Source: Erpetoichthys calabaricus
Taxonomy: Eukaryota > Chordata > Cladistia > Polypteriformes > Polypteridae
Assembly: GCF_900747795.2 (NCBI RefSeq)
Contig: NC_041401.2
Location: forward strand, 127,895,447 to 127,959,446
Direction: 5' to 3'
DNA length: 64,000 nt
Part shown: one piece after another, positions 33,289-45,095 of the stretch
Layout: every line of letters starts with the position of its first letter
Numbering within the stretch: the first letter of the stretch is position 1
Position numbers and translations under genes: made by a program
The notes under the pieces: generated by a model
What the model saw: the letters and a program-made list of their open reading frames with translations, nothing else
What the model was told of the DNA's origin: nothing
Database searches by the model: none

Positions 33289-35605
33289 GAATGTCTTCTT
33301 CTCCTCCTCCTTCTCCTTCTTCTTGGCTGATTTTCTGGTTCTGATTTAAAAGTACTTCTACTTTGTTGTCCACACAAAAAAAGTCTGGTTTGTTCTTTCC
33401 TCATTCTTTTGACATTTTCATATACATTGAGTGAGCTTTAGAATCAAACTCCCTTCTTGGCTAGCAAATTCTGCATGCTCAATAGGAGATTTTTACCTGT
33501 TTCTGGCATTTTTAGAAAACAACCTGAAAGGGGCATGTTGGAAGGTATCCATATTAGTGTGGAGTTATCCTTAGCAACGTGCTGGCCATGATACCAGTGA
33601 ACTTCAGCCCCTCCAGAATAGGCGTGCATTAGCAAGGAGCCAGTACTTACACCCTATTTTGGAGGTGCAGCCTGCAAAGAGATCTGTCTAGCAAAAGATC
33701 TTACAACTTCGAGTTGTTTCTGTGCAATCTGTGCCAGAGTGCAGGACAGCAGCCATTGATGTCAAATTTATTCAAGTGATTCTTCTGTGTGGGTTTCACT
33801 GCTGAGTTTAAGTTTATTGAGAGATCAAGTTTCTGCAACCACCTTTTTCGAATTTACTCTCTGACCAGTAAGTGGCTGCAGGTGACATGGGGTTGTGGAA
33901 CAAATGATTAATTTTGAATGATGAAGTGAAGTTAGAAAGGATGAAACCTTTATGGCCACTTTGTGGACTGGGATGATTAAACTGAAAGTGCACTGGTCTG
34001 GCTGACTCTCTGTCACCCTTGTCCACAGCTGTGCTTGCTTGACAGACATGAACAGAATTGCAGCAGCCTGTGTGGCCATGTCTCAAGTGACACTTGATCT
34101 ATTAGTGCCACCATATGGGTGTGGGAATTCTCTCACTTTTCTGGGTTCTGAGTGCTCTATCTATTTACAAGTGTAATGTTGTTCAAAAATAAAGCATAAC
34201 AACATAAAGGTGTTTATGTTATGCACACCTACAGTATATACACCCTTTTAGTATTTTTGCAGTCATTCAGGCTCTCCAGTATCTCAATGATGATAATCTA
34301 ATCTATAGTAAGTTAAGATAATGCCAGATGGCAAAGAAGGAGCGGGCAGCAAAGCTTCCTTTTATACAAACAGACTAGTGGAATGAGTCAAGTTAAAGTG
34401 AGTTTGACTGAGTGCAGCTGCCCACCCACTTGCTAGCAGATAGCAGTCTTCTGTATGGCGCCCAGCAGAGCATTGGCAGTGTTTGTGAAAAGAATTGTGA
34501 AAGATTAATATAACACTTGGATGTAAAGTTTAGTTTTAAAACCTTGAGGTCAGCCAAGGGAGAGAGAAATAAGGAAAGCTTCGCAGTGCCCATTTGAGGT
34601 GACTGGCACAATTCAAATTCCTGTTAAGCCTCCTGTAAGCTCACCTTATGCTGTGGTCTCACTGCGGAGGCCCCAGATCCGATTCTTGTAGTCACACCCA
34701 CCACCCTTTCCCAAAATGAGGGTCCACCAATGAAGTTACAGGAGAACTGAGGATTAGCTGAGTGACAGAGCAGATGGATCACACCACCACGGTGAACTCA
34801 GTGCCTTCCTTACTGTGGTGAGGAGGATGGGGGGGTGGATTGTTCAGTCCAAGTGTGTGAAAGGTCGGGCTGCTCCACGCAGCTGTAGCATGAAACGTGA
34901 CTCCCTGGTGTAGCAAAGCGAGCACAATGCAAGTCCTGCCCACTGCCTCGTATGGTTATCGTGTTGCTGCCAACAAGTCTCTTGGAAATGTCCAATTTAA
35001 AAGAGTCAAAGGCACAATGATTCGACTCTTGGTTAAGTAGCTTGGATTCACTGCCAGGATAAATAAAGAGAAAAACATAACCACAGCACAAAAACAAGAG
35101 CTGGTTGCTCCATAGGAAATACAGTCCACGCAGCAGCTAGAGAAGTGTTCCTGTGCTGCTGTGTGCCATCAGTCTTTTGAGGAGGATGAAGCTGCTTCTC
35201 CTTCATATTGTCCTTAGTTTTGGAGCTGCGCGTGTCCTGTCAGATGGCAGGCTCAGTTCAGATACCACATATCCTCTTTTATGGTCTTGGCCTATGATTC
35301 TCACATGCATCACTATCCACAGGGAAAAGGCCCCAGAATGCTTAGTGCTGCCAACATGCTTAACCCGGAATGAGAAGATAAATACCATAAGATCCCTGTG
35401 TGACAAATGTACAAATTGTGTGGGATGCTGGGATGTACACACACACTTCTTACTAGTTTGCTGAGATGCTGACCCTTCCTGTTGATCTGCTAAGTGTTTT
35501 TCTTATAGGAGCAGGTAGATCTCATGGCTGGAGATTAGCTATATACTTTTTCTGTGCGCTATAAATTCAATTCTACCAGTCTATAATAAGCAGCAGAATC
35601 CTGCA
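33289..35605. other. Intergenic, no gene recognised
   Basis: 2.3 kb. An ATG at 35187 starts a signal-peptide-like run (MKLLLLHIVLSFGAA) within a 104-codon ORF, but I see no clear donor after it and no known family. Confidence 0.4.
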
Positions 35606-35607
35606 AA

Positions 35608-35770
35608 GCAGGCAGTGTGGTGTCGTGCATAAACCTTTGGACTTCTGACTCTGAGGTTGTGGGCTCACTTGACCTCCCTGTACTCCAAATGAAAAAGCAA
35701 AAGAAATGTAACCAATTGTGTCATAAATGTTGTAAGTCACCTTGGATAAAGGTGTGAGCTAAACAGGTTA
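35608..35770 (+). repeat. V-SINE-like tRNA-derived SINE, internally deleted
   Basis: GCAGTGTGGTGTCGTG and TTTGGACTTCTGACTCTGAGG form the tRNA-like head (A box near the start, B box decayed). AAATGTAACCAATTGTG and TTGTAAGTCACCTTGGATAA form the conserved 3' part shared by V-SINE tails. The middle is missing. Confidence 0.65.
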
Positions 35771-36389
35771 AGTAAAAACCAACGCAGTATATAAAATAAT
35801 GACAAAGAATGACCAAGAAAGGTTCTAGCATGTATTCTGTTAAATGGACAGTTTTCTTTTTTCCCCTTCATACTGTGGTATTAAATTGTGACGTTCAAAA
35901 TCAACTGTGTTACCCTTTTGAGTGTGAAGGCTGCCACTAGATGAGATAAAAAAAGACAACTCTAAAAGAAAATGACCCTTTTAACTCTTCTGGAAATGGA
36001 GGGCTCTCCTCTGCTCCCCTCCATTAAAAGAAGCTTCAAACGCTTACATTTCAAAAGAACTACATTAAATCTATAAATCTATAAGTACACACAGAAACAA
36101 ATAATATACATTCTTTAACATAAATTATAACTAGCTTTACTAAACTTAAGGAAAGCCTAAATTAGTGTAAGACGCCTAAATTTGGGGTCTTTATAATAAG
36201 TGTAATGACTTGCTTCATGAGACAGAAGTGTAAACAAGAATAGTTGCACTTATGTTTGAAATATTAAAATATATATTTCAGTTTAAATTGTTTACATTAT
36301 TTAAATTAATTATTTAAATAATTAGTTTAAAATATTTCTGTTTAAATTATTTACATTATTTAAATTATTAATTATTTAAGTTATTTAAT
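35771..36389. other. AT-rich flank of Helitron
   Basis: 36275-36385 is a roughly 60-bp AT-rich unit present twice (shared TTTACATTATTTAAATTA). Nothing else is recognised. Confidence 0.4.
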
Positions 36390-37529
36390 TCTCTCTATTA
36401 TAATAAAATAATCCTGCAACGAGACAAGACTTTTTGGAAGATTGTTTTCAAGTCCCACCCTCCTCTCAACCATTTTCAGCCACGCACACGGTAATCTCAC
36501 CCGTCTTTCGTGTGAATGCTTTTGACAGACACAGTTTCTGCTCTCTCAGCTCTTATAAATTTTAATGTTTTCCTCACTTTAAGTTCCCAGTTAAGGAAGA
36601 CGTATTATGTTCATATCTTATTGAAGAATTTCATCACAAAGGGTTATCAACAGGAAAAAAAATGAGTACACGGGCAATCCTAGCAGCGAGAAACGATGAA
36701 GTCAAATGAATAAACGCCAAAAATGTTGATTGGTTATACAGCAAATTAGTTAAATGCGTATCAATAGACTATGCTGAAACAGTTAGTGGTGATCGTATGG
36801 AAGATGAAAACATCAACTTACAATATCCTGAAGAATATCTACAACCGTTAACACCGTCCGGTCTTCCACGGCACTAATTACTGTGGAAAGAAGGATGAAT
36901 CCAAGAAAGGTAATGTAGTAAATCTTCAGGGGATAACATTACACAACAAAGGAGATCTTGATATGCCATTCGGATTAAAATGTTAACAGTTTCCCGTTAG
37001 AATAGCTTTTGCAAAGACAATTAACAAATCTCAGAGCCAAACATTCGAAAAAGTCATTTTATTTAATAGAGAGAAACAAACGAAATCAATCTCAGCAGTT
37101 ATACGTTGCATTGTCACGATATAAGTCCACACACAGAATCAAAATTCAATGCGACATTGACGAAAATGTATTTCAAAAAATTGTTTTTACAGAAGTTTTA
37201 CAGTAAAAGTGTAAATTTTAAAAGTATTTGCATGTTAATTTCAAAGCCAAACAGAACGAAAAGCATTATCAACGAATAGCTCTTAACGCAACATGAAACA
37301 TAATTTACTTTCAAATTATTATGTTTTACTCTTTTTTTAATATGGTTAATTATTCACTGTAATGTAAAATAGTTCTAGTATGCATATGTAACAATTCCCA
37401 TGAAAATAAAAATCTGTTTAAATTGTATATCCGCATCCCCATACACGAGCAACAGAACTGCAAAGACGTGAGTGTGTAGCGCAGGCACAGGTTTGGCGAG
37501 CGAAACGAGCAGGGGGCAAAGCCCCCTAG
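36390..37529 (+). mobile_element. Helitron with helicase C-terminal remnant
   Basis: Begins TCTCTCTATTATAA and ends with the hairpin GGGGGCAAAGCCCCC followed by CTAG and a T, the rolling-circle transposon 3' signature. 1140 bp. The inside matches the copy at 46137-47151 through most of its length, so they are two members of one family deleted from an autonomous parent. The parent's RepHel gene survives as a broken 3' fragment. Confidence 0.85.
36630..37203 (+). pseudogene. Helitron RepHel helicase fragment
   Basis: Broken frames read STRAILAARNDEV, then DRMEDENINLQYPEEYLQ and LTPSGLPRH, then QFPVRIAFAKTINKSQSQTF and QQLYVALSRYKS. The order ATKN / YPxEYLxxLTPxGLPxH / FPVRxxFAxTINKxQGQT / QLYVALSR is that of the C-terminal SF1 helicase motifs of Helitron RepHel proteins. 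The middle is deleted and stops separate the parts; no Rep nickase domain is present. Confidence 0.75.
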
Positions 37530-38386
37530 TAGTTTAAAATATTTCAGTGTAAATGTCAAAATATTCTTGATTTTAATCAGAAAAAAAAAAATCAAAAATA
37601 CCATCATATTTGTAACCACTGACCTTGAAATAGTCTAAAATGATACCTCACATACCTCTGTTACTGATTACTGATCTTTTGGAAGTTTGTTCTATCTGTC
37701 TATCATACACTGTCTTTCACCAAACAAAAACGCTGAAGTGTTTTCAAAGCTTTCATAAGTCATTTTTATGAATGCACCACAACTCCAAACGTTCAAACTA
37801 CATATCCCATGATCCTATATGAACCCAGAATTCCATGAAAATCTGTTCAGCCTACTGTTTCACCATAGGCTTGTGTAGATGAAGAATGGAAAAGGGGAAA
37901 CAAAAAGGTATCAACATTTCTAGAATAACATGAAACAATACTTTAACATACAGTATGCTTTATTTACCTGATAAAATACATTTCAGCAAATGGGGATAAA
38001 CAAAAACACCCAAATTCAGTCAATTTACAAACTCTTTTCTCCTATTCTATCTAAACACATATGCATTTACTTATTTGGCTGACACCTTTATCCAAGGCGA
38101 CTTACAACATTTATGATACACCCAGTAATGGCGCACTGCATGATAACGTGCAGTGAATCCACTTAACTTGAGCATTCCTAGTTTTCATCCTCTTTCTTTC
38201 TCTGTACATTTAGCATTCGTTGCTCAGAGGTTGATGCGCTTGCTGCTCCCTGAGCAGCTCTTCTTTTCTCCACCCTAGCGGGCCACTTCTTCTCTTCTTT
38301 CGTTGGCATCTTTTTGTGTTAAAACTGATTAAGTCAGTGTTTGTGTTGCAAATACTTAATACGTTTTCTTTCATTTTTCATTTAAG
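37530..38386. other. Intergenic; one SINE tail
   Basis: 0.86 kb; apart from the V-SINE tail near 38062-38120 I see nothing to name. Confidence 0.4.
38062..38120 (-). repeat. V-SINE-like tail, reverse orientation
   Basis: GCATTTACTTATTTGGCTGAC and CCTTTATCCAAGGCGACTTA are the reverse complement of the 3' part of the SINE at 35608. Only the tail remains. Confidence 0.7.
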
Positions 38387-39421
38387 CTGGCACTTAAATC
38401 TTCAATCTGCCTCAAGAATGATTTAAGATATGAAGAGGTTGGGGAAGTGACAGCGAAGGTGGTAGGGATGAGAACGGCGCCTGAATGCATGTTTCAGTGT
38501 AACTGTAATGTAAAAGTAAATGGTATGTAGTATATTTTGAAGGTAGAAAAATATCGATGTTTTTTACAGTGTAAATAATAAAGATACTCATTAAAGTATA
38601 AGCACAATAGTTCAATAGATCTTCATTGTGAAGAGACTTTCAGTAAGTCTCTGTCACTTGTGGATAATGACATTGACCCTCCTGCTCCCCACAAAAGGAC
38701 CAGTGACATACAAGGTCAGCGTTCCTCTGGAAGTCAGTAAGTAGTTATCTGGTTGTTTTCCTGTTCATGTGGGGTCAGTTGCCGTGTACTCTGAGCTCAG
38801 GATCATCTCATGCTGGTATCGTCTTACTACATATTTACTGTATCACGACCAACTTTCACATTTAGTATTGTTGAAGACCCACAGCAGTCCAAGACTACGA
38901 CCAAGTGCAGCTGCAGTGTGTCTCTTGGAGTCAAAGAAGGGGACTAACTTAGAAATCCTCATGAGCAGCTTTAACTTACTATGGTGGGTAATGCTACAAA
39001 ATTAATTCTGCATGCATTAGACTGCCTGTTACGAACATGAAAAAGCACAAATACAGTTTGCCATTAAAAACATGGAAACTGTATTTTATTCTTATACTAG
39101 CTCTGTTACTTCTCCTTGCCTGGGGAATTTTTTAAGACAGTGGGCTCAGTTGAAGTGCTGTTGGTTAATCAGAAGTATCAGAAATACTGTGTAACTACAG
39201 TAAGTAAGTCCTTTTAAATATACAGTACAATATTTGCTGTTTATTTAACCAATGCTAATAGTACTAGTTCACTGCAGCTTCTCACTCTTGATCATGCTAC
39301 ATACAATTGTCATTTTCTTTATATTACATTACAGTTTTTGCTGTTTCATTCAGGGAAGAGGGAAAACACCCAGGCCAGATATTCAAGCAGTCATGGATGA
39401 AAAAGCAGTGGAAGATGAATA
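38387..39421 (+). other. Candidate exons of an unrecognised gene (phase-compatible series)
   Basis: Four open segments bordered by AG and GT join without a phase conflict: 38387-38522 (LALKSSICLKNDLRYEEV... with Cys-rich ECMFQCNCNVKVN), 38698-38736 (PVTYKVSVPLEV), 39139-39197 (GSVEVLLVNQKYQKYCVTT) and 39355-39421 (GRGKTPRPDIQAV...VEDE then TAA). Donors are GTATGT, GTAAGT and GTAAGT. Against this, the segments are short, each could be open by chance, and I chose among several possible sites. I recognise no family. No start exon is secured; the signal-peptide-like ATG at 35187 is the only suggestion. Confidence 0.22.
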
Positions 39422-40350
39422 AACGTAAAGCTGAATTAAGGTATTCTTGAGTTCAGAATTTCACTATTTCTGCTGCCTGCAGCACAGATTCTCCGGGTTG
39501 TTGAGCTCATCCCTGTGGTCCTAGGAGCAGAGCACAAGTTATACAGTAGCTGCAGAAACCTGGCAGCCAGCAGCCCCCAAACATGTCCACAGCAGGTTCT
39601 TTAAAGGGTCCTGACTGGTTATATGGTAACATCCCAGGTAAATTGAAAACCTCTTACTAGGTATTTTATACACTTTGATGACTGTTGGGTTAATTTAGTT
39701 ATTAGATGTTGTGGTGTGAAATTTTGTATATAAGTTGATGAGTATTTTGTATGTCTTTATTTGTAAATCAGACAAAGCAAATGTAATATTAGTGCTTCAG
39801 GATTTTATTGATGAGAACAGTAATGCTTTGATGTCTAAGGCCCTGTCCACACAGACGTCAGAACTGAGTTTTTTTCTGCCGTCTGTAGCATCAGGTGAGT
39901 ACGGATTGAACGGAGAGCGTTTTTCTGCTCATTGCAGCGAATCAGACTGTCCACATGGGCATTCACCACTTATATTCGGTCAAATACGCGTTCGGATGAC
40001 ATTCAAAAATGTCGCATGCAGATTTTTTCTTTCCGTCAATTTCTGCCAAAATCCCTATAAGCGTGAAGAAAACATCTGTATTGCATTTACATGTCATTCA
40101 TTTAATGTTCTGGAGGACCGGATATCCAGGGCTCCAAGACAAGGGAACTGGGATCTATGGCAGAATCCTTCAGCAGTGTCAGTGCATAGCTAGTCTTTTG
40201 GCTCTGGCATGACAAGAGGCTGGAGACATTCCCATAGAACATGACATGTTTTATGCACAATTATCTGAATGGTGGACTTTTCCAGTAGGTACTGGAAATG
40301 TATGGAAGAAAAGGATTCCCCAATTGCCAAAAACCTTAGAAAAAAAAAAA

Positions 40351-40938
40351 TCTACTCTATATATACGTATACTGTATATAAAATCCTAAGCCTAAAGTGT
40401 AACGATTTTATGTCATGTTTTTTCTCACGCTTTAAATCAGGCTCATTTTAAAGCCTACATATATATGTTTGGTATCATTCTTTTCAGAATTTGTCAAACT
40501 TTAATGTGATGTTGTTAGATTTTCAGATTCTTATTTAAATTATAAACTAAAAAACATCAAGAGCTCACATCCTGCAAGACGAGACTTTGTGCCAAAAGAT
40601 TTAACCAGGCCCGGGGTTGGAAATAAAAGACATAGAATAAGACAGCTGCTGTGCAGGCTTTTAAATGATCGAAGCGCCATGCGAGATGCAGATCACGTGG
40701 CACAACAGCAGCAGCAAGCCAGCAGCTGATCGAGCAAAGAGGAGGTAAAAAAAAAACTATTTGTTTCCCATTTTATCACTGTTTAAGAAGGGGTTTCGGA
40801 GGAGCGACCACGTCTCCTTGGGGTGCGTTCAGCCCCCCTCTTCAGAACGCGAGTGTCAGAGATGTGAAGTGGCTGGCGAGTAGCACAAGCCGGGGGGCTG
40901 GCAAGCAAAGCAAAGCAAGCAGGGGGGTACCCCTTACT
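40351..40938 (+). mobile_element. Small non-autonomous Helitron (different subfamily)
   Basis: Starts TCTACTCTATATATACG after an A-run, has ATCCTGCAAGACGAGAC near 40568 (a family hallmark also near 36411 and 46170), an AACAGCAGCAGCAAGCC segment, and ends GCAAAGCAAGCAGGGGGG then a short hairpin and TTACT. The last bases differ from CTAG, so the 3' boundary is approximate. No ORF. Inserted in the 39835-41838 transposon. Confidence 0.6.
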
Positions 40939-40993
40939 ATTTATATACATATACAGTATGTATACACACACACGCAGATTTACACACATTATC

Positions 40994-41097
40994 TTTTTTT
41001 TTTTTTATTTTATTGATTTTATTGACATCACACAACATTCCATACAAATAGATACATTTTTACTAAAATAGGATCAAAAACAAATCAACCCCCACCC
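40994..41097 (-). mobile_element. 5'-truncated L1 insertion with 19-bp target duplication
   Basis: On the minus strand the insert is about 104 bp ending AATAAAATCAATAAAATAAAA and a poly(A) (the T-run at 40994-41006). Flanks 40975-40993 and 41098-41116 are the 19-mer CAGATTTACACACATTATC with one mismatch. A polyadenylated tail plus a long duplication at a TTTT/A-like site is target-primed L1 integration. A processed transcript copy is the alternative. Confidence 0.75.
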
Positions 41098-41838
41098 CAG
41101 ATTTATACACATTATCAAAAAGATAATAATAATAATAATAATAATGGAGAATTCAAAACAGTTTGTAGGTTTGAGCTAATGGCGTAACTTTAGCTACTGT
41201 GGATTATTTATACTGGTGAGTGAGTGCATACGCGAGTACTATTTGCATATTTGCTTACTTCAAGGTGACAATCAGGTACTCTTCAGGGCTAACACTGACT
41301 CGCATAATGGTTGACCAGTGTGTAATATGGTGTTGTACCAGCTGCAGCAGGCAATCAAAACTTCAAACTCACATCCGACAGTGTATGAAGAACTTATATG
41401 GAAATCGTCACATTTCTTCATAGATTACACAAAAGCTTCCTTTCTTCACATGCTGCACATGCTGTGCAGTCAGAGGGTGAACCCAGTAGCAGCAGCAGCG
41501 ATGTTTTCTCTGCCTGTTACATCGCCATATCAGGAGGATTTTTAACAGGAGGAGGTCAAGGTTCAGGTGTATTTTGAATCCAATGAAAGATGAACCTCAA
41601 ACCTCACAGGTTAAAAACAATCTGGATTGCCTGATAACTGCCCCCCCCCACACACACAGGTAAACACACAAAACTACAATCTGAACTGTAGGTTGGTGTT
41701 TAACAGAGGCAAACGAACACGAATGTAACATCATATTGAAGTCAATTAAGCGCCACTACAAAACGCAACTTAAACACCTCACTCACTCAGAGCACATTCA
41801 TTTAACCAAGCTCTGAACACTTGTGTGGACAGGCCCTA

Positions 41839-43379
41839 GCGAACCACTCCCCGTGACTCTTTAAGACTGACTCAGGATGTGAATTTTATTGCAGGGTTTG
41901 CTGATTTGGCATCCCTCACAGGAAAGCCATACTACCTAGCTGGCAAGCTTCAGCTCAACAAATGGTCTTCAGGGTAGGTGTGAAAAGCCAGTGTGTGCAC
42001 TCACTGGTGTGAAGTATGGCTGTTTGGGATTGGTTTTGAATCACTGGCCATTCTGTACCATGATGCCTTGTTGGTGTAAGGATTTGAACAGAGCATGTAT
42101 AAATTTGGTTGCCTTACCCCTCACTCTCTTTTTCAAACCATGACCATGAAGAGAACACAATAAGGAGCACAATATGGCAGCCATATTGAGACAGGCATGT
42201 AGCCTGTCCTGAAGAAAGCTGACTAGAAATGATGACTTGACCAGAGACATTTGAGTTAGTTACATGTCTGTGTGCCACCTGAAACTACAGATCTAGTATT
42301 TATCAGTTTGTATGGTTGTCAATGTTCATGTGTACTTTGCTTATTGTTATTATTTTATGAAAATAATCAATAATACGTTATTTAAAGTTGTAACTTAACT
42401 CCTGCATGTCTTTTTACTCTATCTAATTGCCTGATGTTACAGATATAGAAGGGAAGATGGGGAGAACTTATAAAATACAATACCTTATAAGCAGTGCTAA
42501 GTCTATGGGATTTGAGGCATTCTGATAAAGACTACACAATAAAGAATACAAAAGGGAAAAGTAGAGTAATATAGAGATCTACCAAGCTGGCCACATAAAG
42601 AATGACAAGTATCAACTCTTTTGTATTATTTACATCATTGGGAAATGAGTTCTAGAGAGACAATTCTACTTCAGATGCAATTCTACTAATGTGTAACTCT
42701 GGTCATCATTACTTTGTTTATGCAATTTCAGTGCCTTTTCATACACAAACTTCATACAATTTTATGAAGTTTACATGAGGATTTGCTTTTCCCCTGTGCA
42801 TTGCCCCTTTAAATCAAGAGGAATATGTTGCTGCACATCATTAAGTGTTGGTGAGTGAAATGTTTATTCATGGTGCGCAACCTTTAACGGGCAATGAGAC
42901 AGTCAGCTTATCTAACTGAGGAGAAACACAAAGTCAAAACAAGCCCAGCTGTAGATTAGTTAATCTTATGGCTGATCTTGTTCTGCTGGTCACTGAGATA
43001 TGACGTTTATCTCCTCTTAAATATCATACTACGTAGTCTGACCTGGATCTGCTGCCAGTATGGTGTCATTTCATGTACACTTCAAGTGACCCTCTGATAC
43101 TCTGACCAGCACATCTTCAAATGGGATACTGCAGTGTCAATGAGTACAACGTCATCTGCCAACTCAACTGCTGTGCAAATGTGTGAACATGAGGAGAGAT
43201 CATTATACTTCAGCAGGCTCCTGTGAATGAAATGAATGAATGAATGAATGAAGGCTGGATAGCCCAGAAATGATTGTTTGAATCAACATACTGCCACTTG
43301 TTTAGGAGAAAAGCCACAATCCAGAAGTGTGGTATAGCAGGTCCACAGCTCATGTCAGAAGGGCCAGTTTTTTAAAATA
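41839..43379. other. Intergenic; one weak exon candidate
   Basis: 41895-41973 is open between TTTATTGCAG and GTAGGT (FADLASLTGKPYYLAGKLQL...). It is short and unsupported. A (GAAT)n repeat lies at about 43222-43252. No other feature. Confidence 0.3.
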
Positions 43380-44370
43380 AGTAATCGTCGCACTCGCTAC
43401 TTAACGAGGGGGCGTGGTGGTGTGTTGCCGAGCAGTTCTCGGGGAATTCGTGATGCAGGCGATTCTCACTTAAGTGCATAGGTAAGGAGTCATCCACATC
43501 CGTAATTGTTCCCAGGAGCTGCTGATTGCCACAGGTGATCCACGTCCCCGTGATAAATAGAAGCACAAGGTGGATAGCTGGGGATGATGAAAAAAAAGAA
43601 AAGAAAAAGAAAGAAACAGAGGTTGCAGGAGTGAGGAAAAAATGCAAGAAACAGTGAGGACAAAGCTGGTGTGTGTGAGAGAGACAGAGAGAGAGAGAGC
43701 GAGTGAGCGAGCGCTCGCAGGCAGCTGGACAGTGAGCCCTTGCGGCGTGTTTGGGCCCGCATCAACACCTTGGGCCGTTGGTAGTGGTCACGCCCACTGA
43801 GCATTGGGAGGAGCGGGAGTGACCAGAAGAGGATGGCTCGCCACAGAAGACAGCGGGAGTCGGGAGGCTTGGAAGGTGGATTCCCCAACGTGAGCGTCCT
43901 AGCCATGGGGGGGAAGCCAAGTCTCTGTATGGAGAGAGCGGAACCGAAGCCAGGGGTCGAGAAGCCTCCAGACCAGTCAAGTGGAAAGAAGGTCAGCTGC
44001 AGGTACTGTTGCGAAGCCCAATAGGAGAAGCAGGGGAGCCACCAGGTAAAAAGAAGATACCAGGCTTTGTTTTAAAGAGACTGCTTCCAGCCGTTGTTTT
44101 AACCTTGTTTTAAAGGATTTTTTTTTTTTTTTTAACCTCCACCTTTTACTCGTTTTATGGGATTACAATATTTATTTATGGATATTTGAGGCACTGCACT
44201 TTGTTTGAACACTGTTTTGATTTGTTGTTTTTAATAAATGCACTTTGTACTTTTTGCACCATCCCCTTGCTCCATTTGTTGCGCCTCACTGCCAAGCTCA
44301 TCGGTGACATTACCGACGGTGTCAGGTTCAAGGGCTCCAGTAAGGACGATGGGAGCGTGGAGCAGAACCC
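43380..44370 (+). mobile_element. Possible LTR or LTR-like repeat
   Basis: A GC-rich block unlike its surroundings carries, in order, a GATAAATAG TATA-like site (about 43552), a GA-rich microsatellite (43676-43702) and an AATAAA (about 44234) followed by GCACTTTGTACTTTTTGCACC. Promoter and polyadenylation signals in one roughly 1-kb unit resemble an LTR. I could not find terminal TG/CA or a target duplication, so boundaries and class are tentative. Nothing coding is adjacent; treat it as a fossil. Confidence 0.3.
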
Positions 44371-44934
44371 GCATCATCACAAGAAGATGAAGTAGGTGTC
44401 TGCCTTCAGCTCCTGCAGTTTGGTGCAGAGGATGTGAGGTTAAATGCTGCTTATTGCGCAATAAACCCAAGAGGATAAGCAGATTGATGTCCTGTTTATC
44501 AGGCAAAACAAAACACATGTGGAGAGGTCTGAATACACACTTGGACTCTAAAAAAGCATTTCTCACAAAGTGATTAAATTATTACACTATTACTCCACAA
44601 ACTAAAAAGTATTCCCACCAGGGTATGTACACTTTCAAGGTGGTATGCAGGAGTCAGGACTATATGTTTCACAGAGCTCTCTCATTTCTCTACAGACTTT
44701 GTTGTGTCTAGTGAATGCCCCACTAGTGGTGTGAGAGGAGAAGAATAAGGCCCTCCAAGCATTTAGACTTAAGTTGCCAGTAGCCATGTAGTCTTTCTTA
44801 GTGGATGGTTTTGGAATGGGGTACTTTTTCAGAGCACACTTCTGCTGAATGATTCATTGGCCGTGGTTATGTTCTGCAATGGTTTCTAATAACAGATAGA
44901 TGTGCATTCAAATAATATAATAGCTGCTAGAGTA
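44371..44934. other. Intergenic, nothing recognised
   Basis: 0.56 kb of sequence without a repeat or exon I can support. Confidence 0.4.
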
Positions 44935-45095
44935 GCCCAAGTGTGTGAGTGTGTGTGTGTTCGCCCTGCAATGAACTGACTCTCCGTTCAAGAGTTGTTG
45001 CTGCCTTGCACCCTGTGATTGCTGGGGCACAGCTGCCCTGTGACCCTCCTTGGATAAGCAGGTTAGGAAGCCTAGATGGATAGATGGATGAATCA
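44935..45095 (+). repeat. tRNA-SINE 3' half, diverged
   Basis: GTGTGTGAGTGTGTGTGTGTTCGCCCTGCAATGAACTGACTC then TTGCTGCCTTGCACCCTGTG, GTGACCCTCCTTGGATAAGC, and a GGATAGATGGATG tail give the 3' half of the SINE in forward orientation. The 5' tRNA-like head is absent. Confidence 0.65.

Larger units (their letters stand above)
39835..41838. mobile_element. 2-kb DNA transposon with TAAGGCCCTGTCCACAC ends
   Basis: The left end TAAGGCCCTGTCCACAC (39835) pairs with GTGTGGACAGGCCCTA at the right (ending 41838), imperfect inverted repeats of about 16 bp. No clean target duplication is seen, so the superfamily stays open (hAT-like by terminus, uncertain). No transposase is recognisable. Two younger elements lie inside: a Helitron at 40351-40938 and a truncated L1 at 40994-41097. 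A TAA microsatellite sits at about 41124-41145. Confidence 0.6.

Noticed and set aside
43490-43980. Overlapping minus-strand ORFs of 138 and 72 codons
   Set aside because: Low-complexity Ser/Leu/Phe runs come from the GA-rich microsatellite on the other strand; no family resemblance.
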